From positions 3,742-67,741 of the forward strand of contig JBIJDU010000006.1 of the NCBI GenBank assembly GCA_044343935.1: 64,000 nucleotides of DNA, read 5' to 3'. The stretch is from AcAMD-5 sp044343935. GTDB lineage: Bacteria > Actinomycetota > Actinomycetes > S36-B12 > UBA5976. The notes under the pieces were generated by a model. The model made no database searches, was not told where the DNA came from, and saw only the letters and a program-made list of their open reading frames with translations. The position numbers and the translations under genes were made by a program. Within the stretch, counting starts at the first letter, position 1. Each line of letters begins with the position of its first letter. Positions 19,972 through 28,027 of this stretch are shown piece after piece.

Positions 19972-20063
19972 GTTGGAATAAGTTGTTTGAAACTTGCAAT
20001 AAGTGGGGAATTGTGAGTAAATAGCTGAGAACAATGGGTTTTTTGAATAAGCGTTGGAATAAA
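19972..20063. repeat. Four short direct repeats TTG(G/C/-)AATAA
   Basis: Copies: GTTGGAATAAG at 19972, CTTGCAATAAG at 19993, TTTGAATAAG at 20042 and GTTGGAATAAA at 20053. Offsets of 21 and 11 bp within pairs are near whole DNA turns, suggesting a protein-binding array upstream of the surface-layer-like gene. Confidence 0.45.
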
Positions 20064-20126
20064 AAGCACCTAATTACGCCAGATTTGGTTGGATTACGCT
20101 TTATTGCACTCTAAATCAGTTGCTGT

Positions 20127-21296
20127 TTAACTTAACTTCTTTAGACTTTCATCAATACTGGCACTTACTACTCGATCTCGATTCAAGGTGGCGTGCTGAT
20201 ATCGCATTGCAGCTCCAACGGTGGCATGACCAAGTCGGGCTTGCAGTTCAGCAAGTGAGGCACCATGTTGAGCAGCCAACGTGGCCGCAAGGTGTCTTAG
20301 GTCATGAAAATGCAGATCCGCTAAACCAGCTTCTCTTCGAGCTTCATCCCACCATTTTCTGCGGTCTTCCACCGTGACTGGTTTATCTTCATCAGTAGTG
20401 AAAACCAGGGAATTAGTGCCTGGATCGGTGAAGTGCGTGAGATGAACTTCCATTTTTGGTTGCAGATAGTCCGGATAAGAGATGGTTCGGACTGAAGATT
20501 TTGTTTTTGGTGGCCCAATGATGGTGCCCTTACCTGGCACAGAAACGATTGCTTGCTCTACTGTGATAGTTCTGGCAGCAAGATCAATATCTTTTCGGCG
20601 TAGGCCAAATATTTCACCAGAGCGTAAACCACAGATACCGGCGATTAAAATTGCTAGGGAAAACTGAAGTGGAACTAGTTCTGCCAGCACTACTAATTGA
20701 CTCACATCAATTATTGGTCGGTTGGTTGTAATTTGTTGTTTCTTCTTTATTGGCGCAGGTGCGCGATGGATGATTCCTTGTGATGCAGCTTCATTCAAGA
20801 TAGCTCTAAGCACCCGATAGGAGTAATCCGCAGTTGAAGGTGATGCAACTTTTGTAACTTGGGCTAACCAAGATCTAATTAGTACATTATCAATTTTGGT
20901 TATTGGGTAAGAAGAGAAGGTTCTGCCATCAACTTTTATCTGCAGCCACTTATCCAAGATTCGCTGATAGTCATAGCGGGTGCGATCGCGCAGCGAGGTA
21001 TTGTTTTTTAACCAAGTTGTGCCAAACGAATCTAACGTGATGGCTGAGCCGGTAGCCGCAGCAATATTTTGCTGCGACATAAACAGTGGTTCAGAAATTT
21101 TTAGGTGAGCATTCGGCGTGTGCTTCATTCGCCAAAGTTTTTTCGCTACTTGATAGCACCATTCATCTGCAGCGCCATAATCATCAAACGTGTGTGGTGC
21201 TGGGATGCGATACCCATACTTATTAACGGAGGCGGAATACCTCCCACTAGGCAGCTGTCTTATGCTGCCGATAGCACGGCGAGACGATCTAGCCAA
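20127..21296 (-). CDS. Tyrosine recombinase / phage-type integrase
   Basis: This 389-residue protein has an N-terminal AP2-like arm-binding region (GSIRQLPSGRYSASV), a SAM-like core-binding domain (about 90-180) and a catalytic domain with the Arg in CGLRSGEIFGLR, HDLRHLAAT (HxLR), the His in LGHATVGAAM and the nucleophile Tyr in RYQHAT. All catalytic residues seem intact. It starts at a TTG. No other mobile-element gene, tRNA target or att-like direct repeat is seen nearby, so it is an orphan, possibly a relic of an element or a resident recombinase. It sits directly upstream of the surface-layer-like gene on the same strand. Confidence 0.88.
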   Translation of the reverse strand: MARSSRRAIGSIRQLPSGRYSASVNKYGYRIPAPHTFDDYGAADEWCYQVAKKLWRMKHTPNAHLKISEPLFMSQQNIAAATGSAITLDSFGTTWLKNNTSLRDRTRYDYQRILDKWLQIKVDGRTFSSYPITKIDNVLIRSWLAQVTKVASPSTADYSYRVLRAILNEAASQGIIHRAPAPIKKKQQITTNRPIIDVSQLVVLAELVPLQFSLAILIAGICGLRSGEIFGLRRKDIDLAARTITVEQAIVSVPGKGTIIGPPKTKSSVRTISYPDYLQPKMEVHLTHFTDPGTNSLVFTTDEDKPVTVEDRRKWWDEARREAGLADLHFHDLRHLAATLAAQHGASLAELQARLGHATVGAAMRYQHATLNRDRVVSASIDESLKKLS

Positions 21297-21518
21297 TCCA
21301 TACCCCGAGGCCCTTCGATGTCTGCCACAAACATCAGTAATGTGTTAATTCACAATTACGCTCTAACGCAATTTAGCGCCCACCCGGAGGGACGCCATAG
21401 CGGAAAGATAGACCCAATACCAACTGATCGTTAACAACACACAGCACATTGAGAAAATTTTCTTATGCGTTTCTTATTAAGCCAATAGCAGAAAGCGCTT
21501 GCACGAAAGTGCAACTAA

Positions 21519-22100
21519 CTATTCTTTGATCTCGGTTCGATGGAAATTTAAATGCGATCTTGACGGCGTTGGTCCGCGTTGTCCTTGATACCTCGAACCA
21601 TAAACTGCTGAACCATATGGATGTTCTGCCGGAGATGAAAGTCGGAATAAGCAAAGTTGTCCGATTTTCATTCCCGGCCAAAGTTTGATTGGCAATGTTG
21701 CCACATTACTTAACTCAAGGGTCACATGGCCCGAAAAGCCTGGATCAATAAAGCCAGCGGTGGAATGGGTTAACAGCCCCAATCGACCAAGTGATGATTT
21801 ACCTTCAAGTCGGCCGGCTACATCATCTGGCAGCGTAATTACTTCATAAGTTGAAGCGAGCACGAATTCACCTGGATGCAGCACGAATGCTTCATCAGCA
21901 GCGGTTTCAAATGGTCGAGTCAGATCGCTTTGCTCAGTTGCTGGGTCAATAAACGGATAGCGATGATTCTCAAAAGTGCGATAGAACCGATCTAACCTGA
22001 CATCAATACTGCTGGGCTGCACCATGCTCTCGTCATATGGCTCAAGTTTTACTCGGCCTTGGGCAATCTCAGCTTTGATATCTCGGTCACTTAGTAGCAC
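21519..22100 (-). CDS. dcd: dCTP deaminase (actinobacterial type)
   Basis: This 193-residue trimeric enzyme converts dCTP towards dUMP/d[36 protein letters not shown] (with the catalytic Glu) and [14 protein letters not shown] motifs are intact. Many actinobacterial members are bifunctional dCTP deaminase/dUTPases forming dUMP directly; this is likely but not proven here. The GTG start has TAGGCT 6 nt upstream and no Shine-Dalgarno, suggesting a leaderless transcript. A GAAA-loop hairpin (TTGCAC/GTGCAA) lies just downstream of the stop. Confidence 0.93.
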   Translation of the reverse strand: MLLSDRDIKAEIAQGRVKLEPYDESMVQPSSIDVRLDRFYRTFENHRYPFIDPATEQSDLTRPFETAADEAFVLHPGEFVLASTYEVITLPDDVAGRLEGKSSLGRLGLLTHSTAGFIDPGFSGHVTLELSNVATLPIKLWPGMKIGQLCLFRLSSPAEHPYGSAVYGSRYQGQRGPTPSRSHLNFHRTEIKE

Positions 22101-22106
22101 GGCCGA

Positions 22107-22112
22107 AGCCTA
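22107..22112 (-). promoter_or_regulatory. -10-like hexamer TAGGCT for dcd
   Basis: TAGGCT on the minus strand is followed by six bases and the GTG start of dcd. Confidence 0.4.
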
Positions 22113-22162
22113 GTTAGTAACTAGATTGTTTCGCTGGATCAGCACCAGATTTACCCGAATTA

Positions 22163-22203
22163 GTCACTCCTTATTAATAGAGTCAGTATTGATAAGGAGT
22201 GAC
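22163..22203. repeat. 17-bp inverted repeat upstream of dcd
   Basis: Arms 22163-22179 and 22187-22203 pair with one G-T mismatch; the outer 12 bp (GTCACTCCTTAT) are perfect. The loop is GAGTCAG. It lies between divergent genes, so a terminator role is unlikely. Confidence 0.6.
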
Positions 22204-22236
22204 GCTGGATCAAACTGAACCTTTAACTGCGTTTTT

Positions 22237-22263
22237 TGGCCAGATTCTGTGGAAATCTGGCCA
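22237..22263. repeat. 10-bp inverted repeat with TGGCCAGATT arms
   Basis: Perfect arms 22237-22246 and 22254-22263 enclose a 7-nt loop. A T-run precedes it on the plus strand, which is the wrong side for a rho-independent terminator in that direction. Confidence 0.55.
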
Positions 22264-22328
22264 TCTCTTGGAATTTACTGAAGGATGCCTGAAAATAATC
22301 GGGCAAATCGGACAGCGGCGGTTAAGTT

Positions 22329-23450
22329 GTGAGGAAAAGCAGGCAAACTACCGCCATGAAATTTAGCGGGTTGAGAGGCGCGGTTATTGCCGTTGCGATC
22401 TCGCTTGCGCTAATTGCGCCCGCATCAGCAGTTACCCCTAAGAACACCACCCCGAAAAACACCACTAATGAGAACTCAACTTCAGAGCGCCGCTTTCTGC
22501 AAGATGATCTGACCTTAATTAGTCAGTTTGGTGGCGTGATTATTGGTGTTAACGGCAAGGGCGATCAGTTCGAAGGTTTTGATAAAGGCTATAACGTAGC
22601 TAGGTCAATTGCGCTTGGCTATCCAATCTTTGGTTCGATGCGCGATGACCTATCGCTGATTGCCAAATTTGGGGGTGTGATTACTGGTGTTAATGGCCCA
22701 GGGGATCAATACGAAGGATTTGTTCGTGGGTTTAGTGTTAATCGATCATTGGCTGCAGGTTATGCCCTGCCAGCGTTACCAAAACCGGCAACACCAAAAC
22801 CAACAACTCCTGCTACTCCAACACCAAAAGAAGAAACTGAACCAACACCAGTTGTGCCAAAAGAAGAAACACGCAAACCAGGTGTTTATATCTCACCTCG
22901 CGCAACTGCAATTACTGAAGGATTCTCACTTCCAATTTCAGTTAGCATTGTTGAGTTGGCAGCCGCTAAAGCGAGTTTATTCTTAAATGATGGCAATAAG
23001 AGTTTCTTAATTGAAACTAAAGATGTGCCCCGAAATGGTCAATTAACTTTTATTACGCCAGCTGCTATTGGTAGATATTTTGTGGTGCTAAATACTGGTG
23101 AGCGATCTAGCAATGCCAGGTTTGACGTTAAACCATTTGGTTTAACTGGCATTAACATCATGGATGCAACTACCCCATCAACTATTTCGGTGCCAACTGG
23201 TGATTTAGCGATTAACTGGAAGATTGTGTTATTGCGAGATGGCAAAGCAGTTCAATCCCGAGTTATCACTGCCGAAAACCGCGGCACTGATATTCGATTT
23301 AATGTGCCAACTGGGGAAGCCCGCTATACCGTGCAAGCCGAATATGAATATCAAGTTCGAGATGCGCGAACTGGTGAAGTAGTAACTAAGTTACGTATTT
23401 TTGAAGATCCCGCTGGTGGCGCGGTTTTAACTAGAAACCCAAGCAGATAA
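22329..23450 (+). CDS. Secreted protein with two tandem 47-residue repeats and Ig-like C-terminus
   Basis: Counted from the GTG at 22329 the protein has 373 residues; ATG 22356 is an equally good start and leaves a cleaner signal peptide (MKFSGLRGAVIAVAIS ... PASA). Neither start has a strong ribosome binding site. After the signal and a Thr/Asn/Lys-rich spacer, two repeats with period 47 lie at about residues 59-103 and 106-148 (FGGVIxGVNGxGDQxEGF, RSxAxGY). A Pro/Thr/Lys linker (about 150-190) leads to two beta-rich, Ig-like segments. No family is recognised; the design suggests a surface protein. Confidence 0.68.
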   Translation: MRKSRQTTAMKFSGLRGAVIAVAISLALIAPASAVTPKNTTPKNTTNENSTSERRFLQDDLTLISQFGGVIIGVNGKGDQFEGFDKGYNVARSIALGYPIFGSMRDDLSLIAKFGGVITGVNGPGDQYEGFVRGFSVNRSLAAGYALPALPKPATPKPTTPATPTPKEETEPTPVVPKEETRKPGVYISPRATAITEGFSLPISVSIVELAAAKASLFLNDGNKSFLIETKDVPRNGQLTFITPAAIGRYFVVLNTGERSSNARFDVKPFGLTGINIMDATTPSTISVPTGDLAINWKIVLLRDGKAVQSRVITAENRGTDIRFNVPTGEARYTVQAEYEYQVRDARTGEVVTKLRIFEDPAGGAVLTRNPSR

Positions 23451-23457
23451 TGATCTC

Positions 23458-23481
23458 CCCTCGCCTAGAATTGCGCGAGGG
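23458..23481 (+). promoter_or_regulatory. Hairpin in front of purD
   Basis: CCCTCGC (23458-23464) pairs with GCGAGGG (23475-23481). The downstream arm contains the only GAGGG-like Shine-Dalgarno, 14 nt before the purD ATG, so folding could affect translation, or the stem may end the upstream gene. Confidence 0.35.
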
Positions 23482-23495
23482 TGAGAGATAACCAT

Positions 23496-24740
23496 ATGCG
23501 AATTCTGGTGCTTGGATCTGGTGGCCGTGAGCACGCTATCTGTCACACCTTAGTTAACGAAAATCAAACCGTTTTTGCAACTGGCAGTAATGCTGGCATT
23601 ATCACCCTTTTAGGTGCAACTAATTGTTTTGCAATTGAAATTGCTAATCCAATCGCAGTAGTTAAGTTAGCAACAGAGTTATCTGCTGAGTTAATCGTGA
23701 TTGGTCCTGAAGCGCCACTGGTAGCAGGGGTGGCGGATAAGTTGCGTGCGGCTGGCTTTTTAGTGTTTGGGCCAAATCAAGCCGCAGCGCAGATTGAAGC
23801 TAGCAAAGCATTTGCTAATGAATTAATGGCAAAACTAAACATTCCAACGGCTGCATCAATTAATTGTTTGAGCTTAACTGAAGTTGAGGCTGCCATGACT
23901 AAATTTGGTGCGCCCTATGTAATTAAAGATGATGGCTTAGCTGCTGGCAAAGGGGTAGTGGTAACAGCAGATAAATCCGAAGCACTTGAGCATGCGAGAA
24001 GTTGTTTTGCGGCTAACTCAAAAGTAGTAGTGGAAGAGTTTTTATTGGGTGAAGAAGTAAGTGTGTTATGTGTAACTGATGGCACCACGGTTTATCCGTT
24101 AGTTGCTGCACAAGACTATAAACGCATTTTTGATGGTGATTTAGGACCAAACACTGGCGGCATGGGGGCGTATGCACCAGTTAGTTGGTTTACGTTAGCG
24201 ATGCAGCAGCAAGTAGTAACTGAAATCGCCCAACCGATCATTAATGAACTAAGCGCCGTTGGTAAGAAATTTATTGGGGTGCTGTATTGCGGCTTAATTA
24301 ATACCGAAACCGGATTAAAGGTAATTGAGTTCAATGCCCGATTTGGCGATCCAGAAACGCAAGTTGTGTTGCCGCTGCTTAAATCTTCACTAGCTGAGTT
24401 GCTGTTAGCTGCTGCTAGTGAAAACTTAGCCGAGCTGCCAGCACCTAAGTTTGCTGGGGCAGCAGTCGCGGTGGTGCTGGCGGCCGCGGGGTATCCGCAA
24501 TCAGCACGATTAGGTGATGAGATTGAGTTAATCCCAAACACCCCCGAACGGGTGATATTCCATGCTGGTACCAAGTTGGACAATGGGGTAGTGAAAACCG
24601 CAGGGGGCAGAGTGGTAACGGTGAGCGCAATTGCTGATTCAATTAATGCCGCTCGCGCATTGGCATATCAGGGAGTGGCACAGCTTAAATTTGCTGGCGC
24701 ACAGCATCGCAGTGATATTGGGTTAGGCAGGGATAAATGA
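23496..24740 (+). CDS. purD: Phosphoribosylamine-glycine ligase
   Basis: PurD (414 residues) ligates glycine to phosphoribosylamine using ATP, the second step of purine synthesis. It starts at ATG 23496, giving MRILVLGSGGREHAI, the canonical N-terminus; a GTG five codons upstream is less likely. ATP-grasp features are visible: IGPEAPLVAGVAD, KDDGLAAGKGVVV, NTGGMGAYAP and NARFGDPETQ. First gene of purD-purB-purC, with a 4-nt ATGA overlap into purB. Confidence 0.95.
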   Translation: MRILVLGSGGREHAICHTLVNENQTVFATGSNAGIITLLGATNCFAIEIANPIAVVKLATELSAELIVIGPEAPLVAGVADKLRAAGFLVFGPNQAAAQIEASKAFANELMAKLNIPTAASINCLSLTEVEAAMTKFGAPYVIKDDGLAAGKGVVVTADKSEALEHARSCFAANSKVVVEEFLLGEEVSVLCVTDGTTVYPLVAAQDYKRIFDGDLGPNTGGMGAYAPVSWFTLAMQQQVVTEIAQPIINELSAVGKKFIGVLYCGLINTETGLKVIEFNARFGDPETQVVLPLLKSSLAELLLAAASENLAELPAPKFAGAAVAVVLAAAGYPQSARLGDEIELIPNTPERVIFHAGTKLDNGVVKTAGGRVVTVSAIADSINAARALAYQGVAQLKFAGAQHRSDIGLGRDK

Positions 24741-26152
24741 GTATTTCTGATGTGTTAGCAACTAGATATGCCTCAGCCCAAATGGTTGCGATCTGGTCGC
24801 CAACTGAAAAAATTAAATTAGAACGGCAATTTTGGCTGCAGGTGCTTAAATCCCAGCAAGCTCGCGGCCTTGATATCCCAGCGGCTGCCATTGCCAGTTA
24901 TGAAAAGCAGATTAACAATATTGATCTGAGCTCAATTGCTAACCGCGAGCGATCACTTAAACATGATGTCAAAGCTCGAATTGAAGAGTTTAATGCCCTT
25001 GCCGGTTATGAATTAATTCATCAAGGCATGACTTCTAGAGATTTAACTGAAAATATTGAACAAGCACAAATTTTAACTAGTTTGAATCTAATCCATGATC
25101 GCATCATTGCGCTGCTCAATCAGTTAGCAAGTAAAGCGAGCGAACATAATGAGCTTGCCATGGTGGGCAGAAGCCATAACGTGGCAGCACAATTAACTAC
25201 GTTAGGTAAGCGCTTTGCGAGTTATGCCGATGAGTTATTGATTGGCTTTAGCGCAATTAATGAGTTAATTGCGCGCTATCCCGCCCGCGGCATTAAGGGT
25301 CCAGTTGGTACTAATCAAGATATGGCTAATTTGTTTGATCAGGATTTAGTTAAAGTAAAAGAGTTTGAAACTGAGTTAATGCAGAGTCTAGGTTTTACAA
25401 CCACGCTAACTTCAGTCGGGCAGATCTATCCCAGGTCGTTAGATTATGAAGTTGGCAGTTTGCTGTATCAAATTTCATCGCCTATTTCTTCACTTGCACT
25501 CACCATTCGATTAATGGCTGGCCAAGAGTTAGTTACTGAAGGATTTTTACCAGGACAAGTTGGCTCATCTGCCATGCCGCACAAGATGAATGCTCGCAGT
25601 TGCGAGCGCATCAACGGTTTGCATCAAGTGCTAAATGGTTATGTGCAGATGCTTGCGGGTATCTCTGGTAATCAATGGAGTGAAGGCGATGTGTCATGTT
25701 CAGTAGTGCGCCGAGTTGCACTCCCTGGCATCTTTTTTGCCATTGATGGCATTATTGAAACTGCGCTAACAGTGCTAAATGGCTTTAAGGTATTTGAAGC
25801 ACAAGTTAAAGCTGAATTAGATCGCTACTTACCATTTCTATTAACAACTGAAATTATGCTGCTATTAGTTAAGCGCGGTGTTGGCAGAGAAACCGCACAT
25901 AAGCAAGTGCAAGCTCATGCCCTTGCTGCTGCCGCGTCACTGCGAAGCGGTGGTAGTAATAACCTCTTTGAGTTGTTAGTGGCCGATAGCGCGCTTGATT
26001 TAGATAACGACATGTTAACTCAGTTAGCTTCAAATTCGAAAGTGCAGTTAGCTGCTGCAAAAGCACAAGTTGATCAAGTGATTGCGAAGATAAACACCAT
26101 CACCAAAGCTAATCCTGCTGCGGCACAGTATCAGCCAGGTGCAATTCTTTAA
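24737..26152 (+). CDS. purB: Adenylosuccinate lyase
   Basis: PurB (471 residues) removes fumarate from SAICAR and from adenylosuccinate, two steps of purine synthesis. The fumarase/aspartase superfamily signature GSSAMPHKMNARSCERI lies near residues 279-295, with GMTSRDLTEN near 96 and VGRSHNVAAQ near 141. The start overlaps the purD stop by 4 nt and purC begins 2 nt after its stop, so the three genes form one translation-coupled operon. Confidence 0.95.
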   Translation: MSISDVLATRYASAQMVAIWSPTEKIKLERQFWLQVLKSQQARGLDIPAAAIASYEKQINNIDLSSIANRERSLKHDVKARIEEFNALAGYELIHQGMTSRDLTENIEQAQILTSLNLIHDRIIALLNQLASKASEHNELAMVGRSHNVAAQLTTLGKRFASYADELLIGFSAINELIARYPARGIKGPVGTNQDMANLFDQDLVKVKEFETELMQSLGFTTTLTSVGQIYPRSLDYEVGSLLYQISSPISSLALTIRLMAGQELVTEGFLPGQVGSSAMPHKMNARSCERINGLHQVLNGYVQMLAGISGNQWSEGDVSCSVVRRVALPGIFFAIDGIIETALTVLNGFKVFEAQVKAELDRYLPFLLTTEIMLLLVKRGVGRETAHKQVQAHALAAAASLRSGGSNNLFELLVADSALDLDNDMLTQLASNSKVQLAAAKAQVDQVIAKINTITKANPAAAQYQPGAIL

Positions 26153-26154
26153 TT

Positions 26155-27006
26155 ATGAATTGGGAGCTACCTGCTGGTTATCAGCATATTCATTCGGGCA
26201 AAGTGAGAGATATTTATTTAACGCCGAATCACACCTTGTTATTAGTGGCATCAGATCGAATCAGTGCCTTTGATCATGTGCTGGCAAACACCGTGCCTAA
26301 TAAAGGCAAAATATTAACTGCCATCTCATTGTTCTGGTTTAAAAATTTAAATGTGCCCAATCATCTTATCTCAACTGATGTGCCAGCTGGCGTTACTGGC
26401 CGAGCGATTGAAGTTAAGAACTTAACCATGATTCCAATTGAATGTGTAGTGCGCAAATATTTAACTGGTTCAGCTTGGTTGGAATATCAAGCAACTGGCA
26501 GTGTTTGCGGAATTGCGTTGCCCGCAGGATTAGTTAATGGGGCGCAGTTGGCCGAGCCAATTTTCACCCCCGCCACAAAGGCAGCAGTTGGTGAGCATGA
26601 TGAAAATATTAGTTATGAAAAAGTAATTGAGATTGTTGGAAATAAATTAGCTCAGCAGTTAAGAGATACGTCAATTGAGATCTTTAACCAAGCAATAGAA
26701 ATATTAAAACCAGCAGGCTTTACGCTCATTGATACCAAGTTTGAGTTTGGTGTTGATGCTGATGGGGTTTTAATGCTGGCTGATGAAGCACTCACGCCAG
26801 ATTCCAGCCGATATTGCAATACCGATGAGATGCAACCAAATAAACTAGCACCATCTTTTGATAAGCAGTTAGTGCGCGATTGGTTGCTAGCTAATTGGGA
26901 TAAAGATAGTGGCATTGCACCACCTAAAATTCCGAAAGAAGTTATTGAGTTAACTGCTGCACGTTATCAAGAAGTGCTAGATCGGTTAACTGCTATCTCT
27001 TCTTAA
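26155..27006 (+). CDS. purC: Phosphoribosylaminoimidazole-succinocarboxamide synthase
   Basis: PurC (283 residues) ligates aspartate to CAIR to make SAICAR. Motifs: HSGKVRDIY near the N-terminus, DRISAFDHV, ECVVRKYLTGSAW, ATKAAVGEHDENIS and LADEALTPDSSRY. It is the last gene of the purD-B-C operon. Its last 14 nt overlap the 3' end of the trypsin-like gene on the other strand. Confidence 0.95.
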   Translation: MNWELPAGYQHIHSGKVRDIYLTPNHTLLLVASDRISAFDHVLANTVPNKGKILTAISLFWFKNLNVPNHLISTDVPAGVTGRAIEVKNLTMIPIECVVRKYLTGSAWLEYQATGSVCGIALPAGLVNGAQLAEPIFTPATKAAVGEHDENISYEKVIEIVGNKLAQQLRDTSIEIFNQAIEILKPAGFTLIDTKFEFGVDADGVLMLADEALTPDSSRYCNTDEMQPNKLAPSFDKQLVRDWLLANWDKDSGIAPPKIPKEVIELTAARYQEVLDRLTAISS

Positions 27007-28027
27007 ACCCAGCGGGACATTTAGGTTTTATTGCTGTTATTTTTCTAACTGTCTTCTTCTTAATGCAGGTAATTGTCTTTTTAACAGGCTCTATTTTTAT
27101 CGGTTCAGTTTTAACTGGCTCAGGTTCAACCGTTGGTAGAGTGGCTAAATAATCCAGCGCAGTTTTAATTACGCCTTCAAAGTGCGCGGCTGCGTAATAC
27201 TCGCCATGAGAGTTAGTTGACCAAAATGGATCTTGAAATAATCGATCACCATCTGGTGTGCTGGCATTAATCCCATTTGAGCAGCACATCGCACCTAAAT
27301 AAACCCATTCATTGCCGCGCTGATACCAAAGCGGACTGCCCGAATCGCCACCGCCCATGTAGACATTCCTTGGCAGCACGGTTTGCAGCACCATGTTCGG
27401 ATTTAATCGTTGCACTTCTGCTGAGGCGGCACCTTGAATCGCATTTTTTGTTCGCAGCGTGGCATTTGTCTTTGTTGGTTTTGGATCTGCTGGATTCCTA
27501 TCAGTTGGACTCTTAGTGCCATAACCAATTGCCAACACTGGCGAGGCTGCCGTAATAAGTGAAGCCAGCTCGGGCAGTTTTACATAATCAAATGTTTTAG
27601 TCCCAATTGGGGTTTCCAGTATTAATACAGCAAAGTCATATAACGGACCATGACCATTATTTGGCTCGTAAGATGAATCCTTATATCGCTCATCTCGGAA
27701 TTGGGCAATTACTCGCACTAACCTTTTATTTCCAACTGGAATTAACGCACCTGGTTCACTCACCCAAATGGGTGCATTAGCCAGCGGACCGGAAACTGGT
27801 GCAGCACTACCAGTAGCTCGATACAAGCAATGTGCTGCAGTGAATACCACTCGAGGTGCAATCAACGCGCCAGAACAACCACGTTGATAGGAGCGATCTT
27901 GAGCGATGATGCCAACAACTAATTCGCTACCAGTTGCATCTATCCCATTTCGCATAGCAGTTGCAGGCGAAAGAGAAGTAAATCCAAACAATATTGCAAC
28001 TAAAATTGTTAGCAGTTTTGATTTCAT
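26993..28027 (-). CDS. Secreted trypsin-like serine protease with basic Cys tail
   Basis: The 344-residue S1-family protease has a signal peptide (1-24, ending SPATA), the catalytic His in VFTAAHCLY, the Asp in YDFAVLILE and the Ser in GGGDSGSPLW, so the triad is complete. It is expected to act outside the cell on peptides. After the protease domain comes a Glu/Pro/Lys spacer and a terminal tail (TITC ... PKCPAGFKKR) with two cysteines exactly 15 residues apart, matching the metalloproteases ending at 3446 and 48280. The start codon directly follows the stop of the GNAT gene. The 3' end overlaps purC by 14 nt. Confidence 0.87.
   Translation of the reverse strand: MKSKLLTILVAILFGFTSLSPATAMRNGIDATGSELVVGIIAQDRSYQRGCSGALIAPRVVFTAAHCLYRATGSAAPVSGPLANAPIWVSEPGALIPVGNKRLVRVIAQFRDERYKDSSYEPNNGHGPLYDFAVLILETPIGTKTFDYVKLPELASLITAASPVLAIGYGTKSPTDRNPADPKPTKTNATLRTKNAIQGAASAEVQRLNPNMVLQTVLPRNVYMGGGDSGSPLWYQRGNEWVYLGAMCCSNGINASTPDGDRLFQDPFWSTNSHGEYYAAAHFEGVIKTALDYLATLPTVEPEPVKTEPIKIEPVKKTITCIKKKTVRKITAIKPKCPAGFKKR

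Larger units (their letters stand above)
19815..20126 (-). promoter_or_regulatory. 312-bp upstream region of the surface-layer-like gene, structured leader
   Basis: There is no gene here. Read on the minus strand towards the ATG it contains a perfect 8-bp hairpin (19935-19954, loop ACCC), a CTAG-TGGC/GCCA-CTAG stem near 19880-19900, a TTCCC-AAA-GGGAA stem near 19847-19860 and the AAAGGA ribosome binding site. Further upstream are four TTGSAATAA-type repeats (19972-20063). The layout fits a promoter with a long structured 5' leader, as seen for very abundant transcripts. Confidence 0.5.

Noticed and set aside
21300..21500. tRNA remnant as integration site upstream of the recombinase
   Set aside because: A GC-rich patch near 21380 caught the eye, but no T-arm, anticodon arm or acceptor pairing can be built.
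20127..21518. Prophage or integrative element around the recombinase
   Set aside because: No phage, plasmid or cargo genes, no tRNA and no direct repeats that would mark attachment ends are seen on either side.
22237..22263. Rho-independent terminator before the repeat-bearing secreted protein
   Set aside because: The T-run precedes the stem on the plus strand; there is no gene upstream on that strand to terminate.
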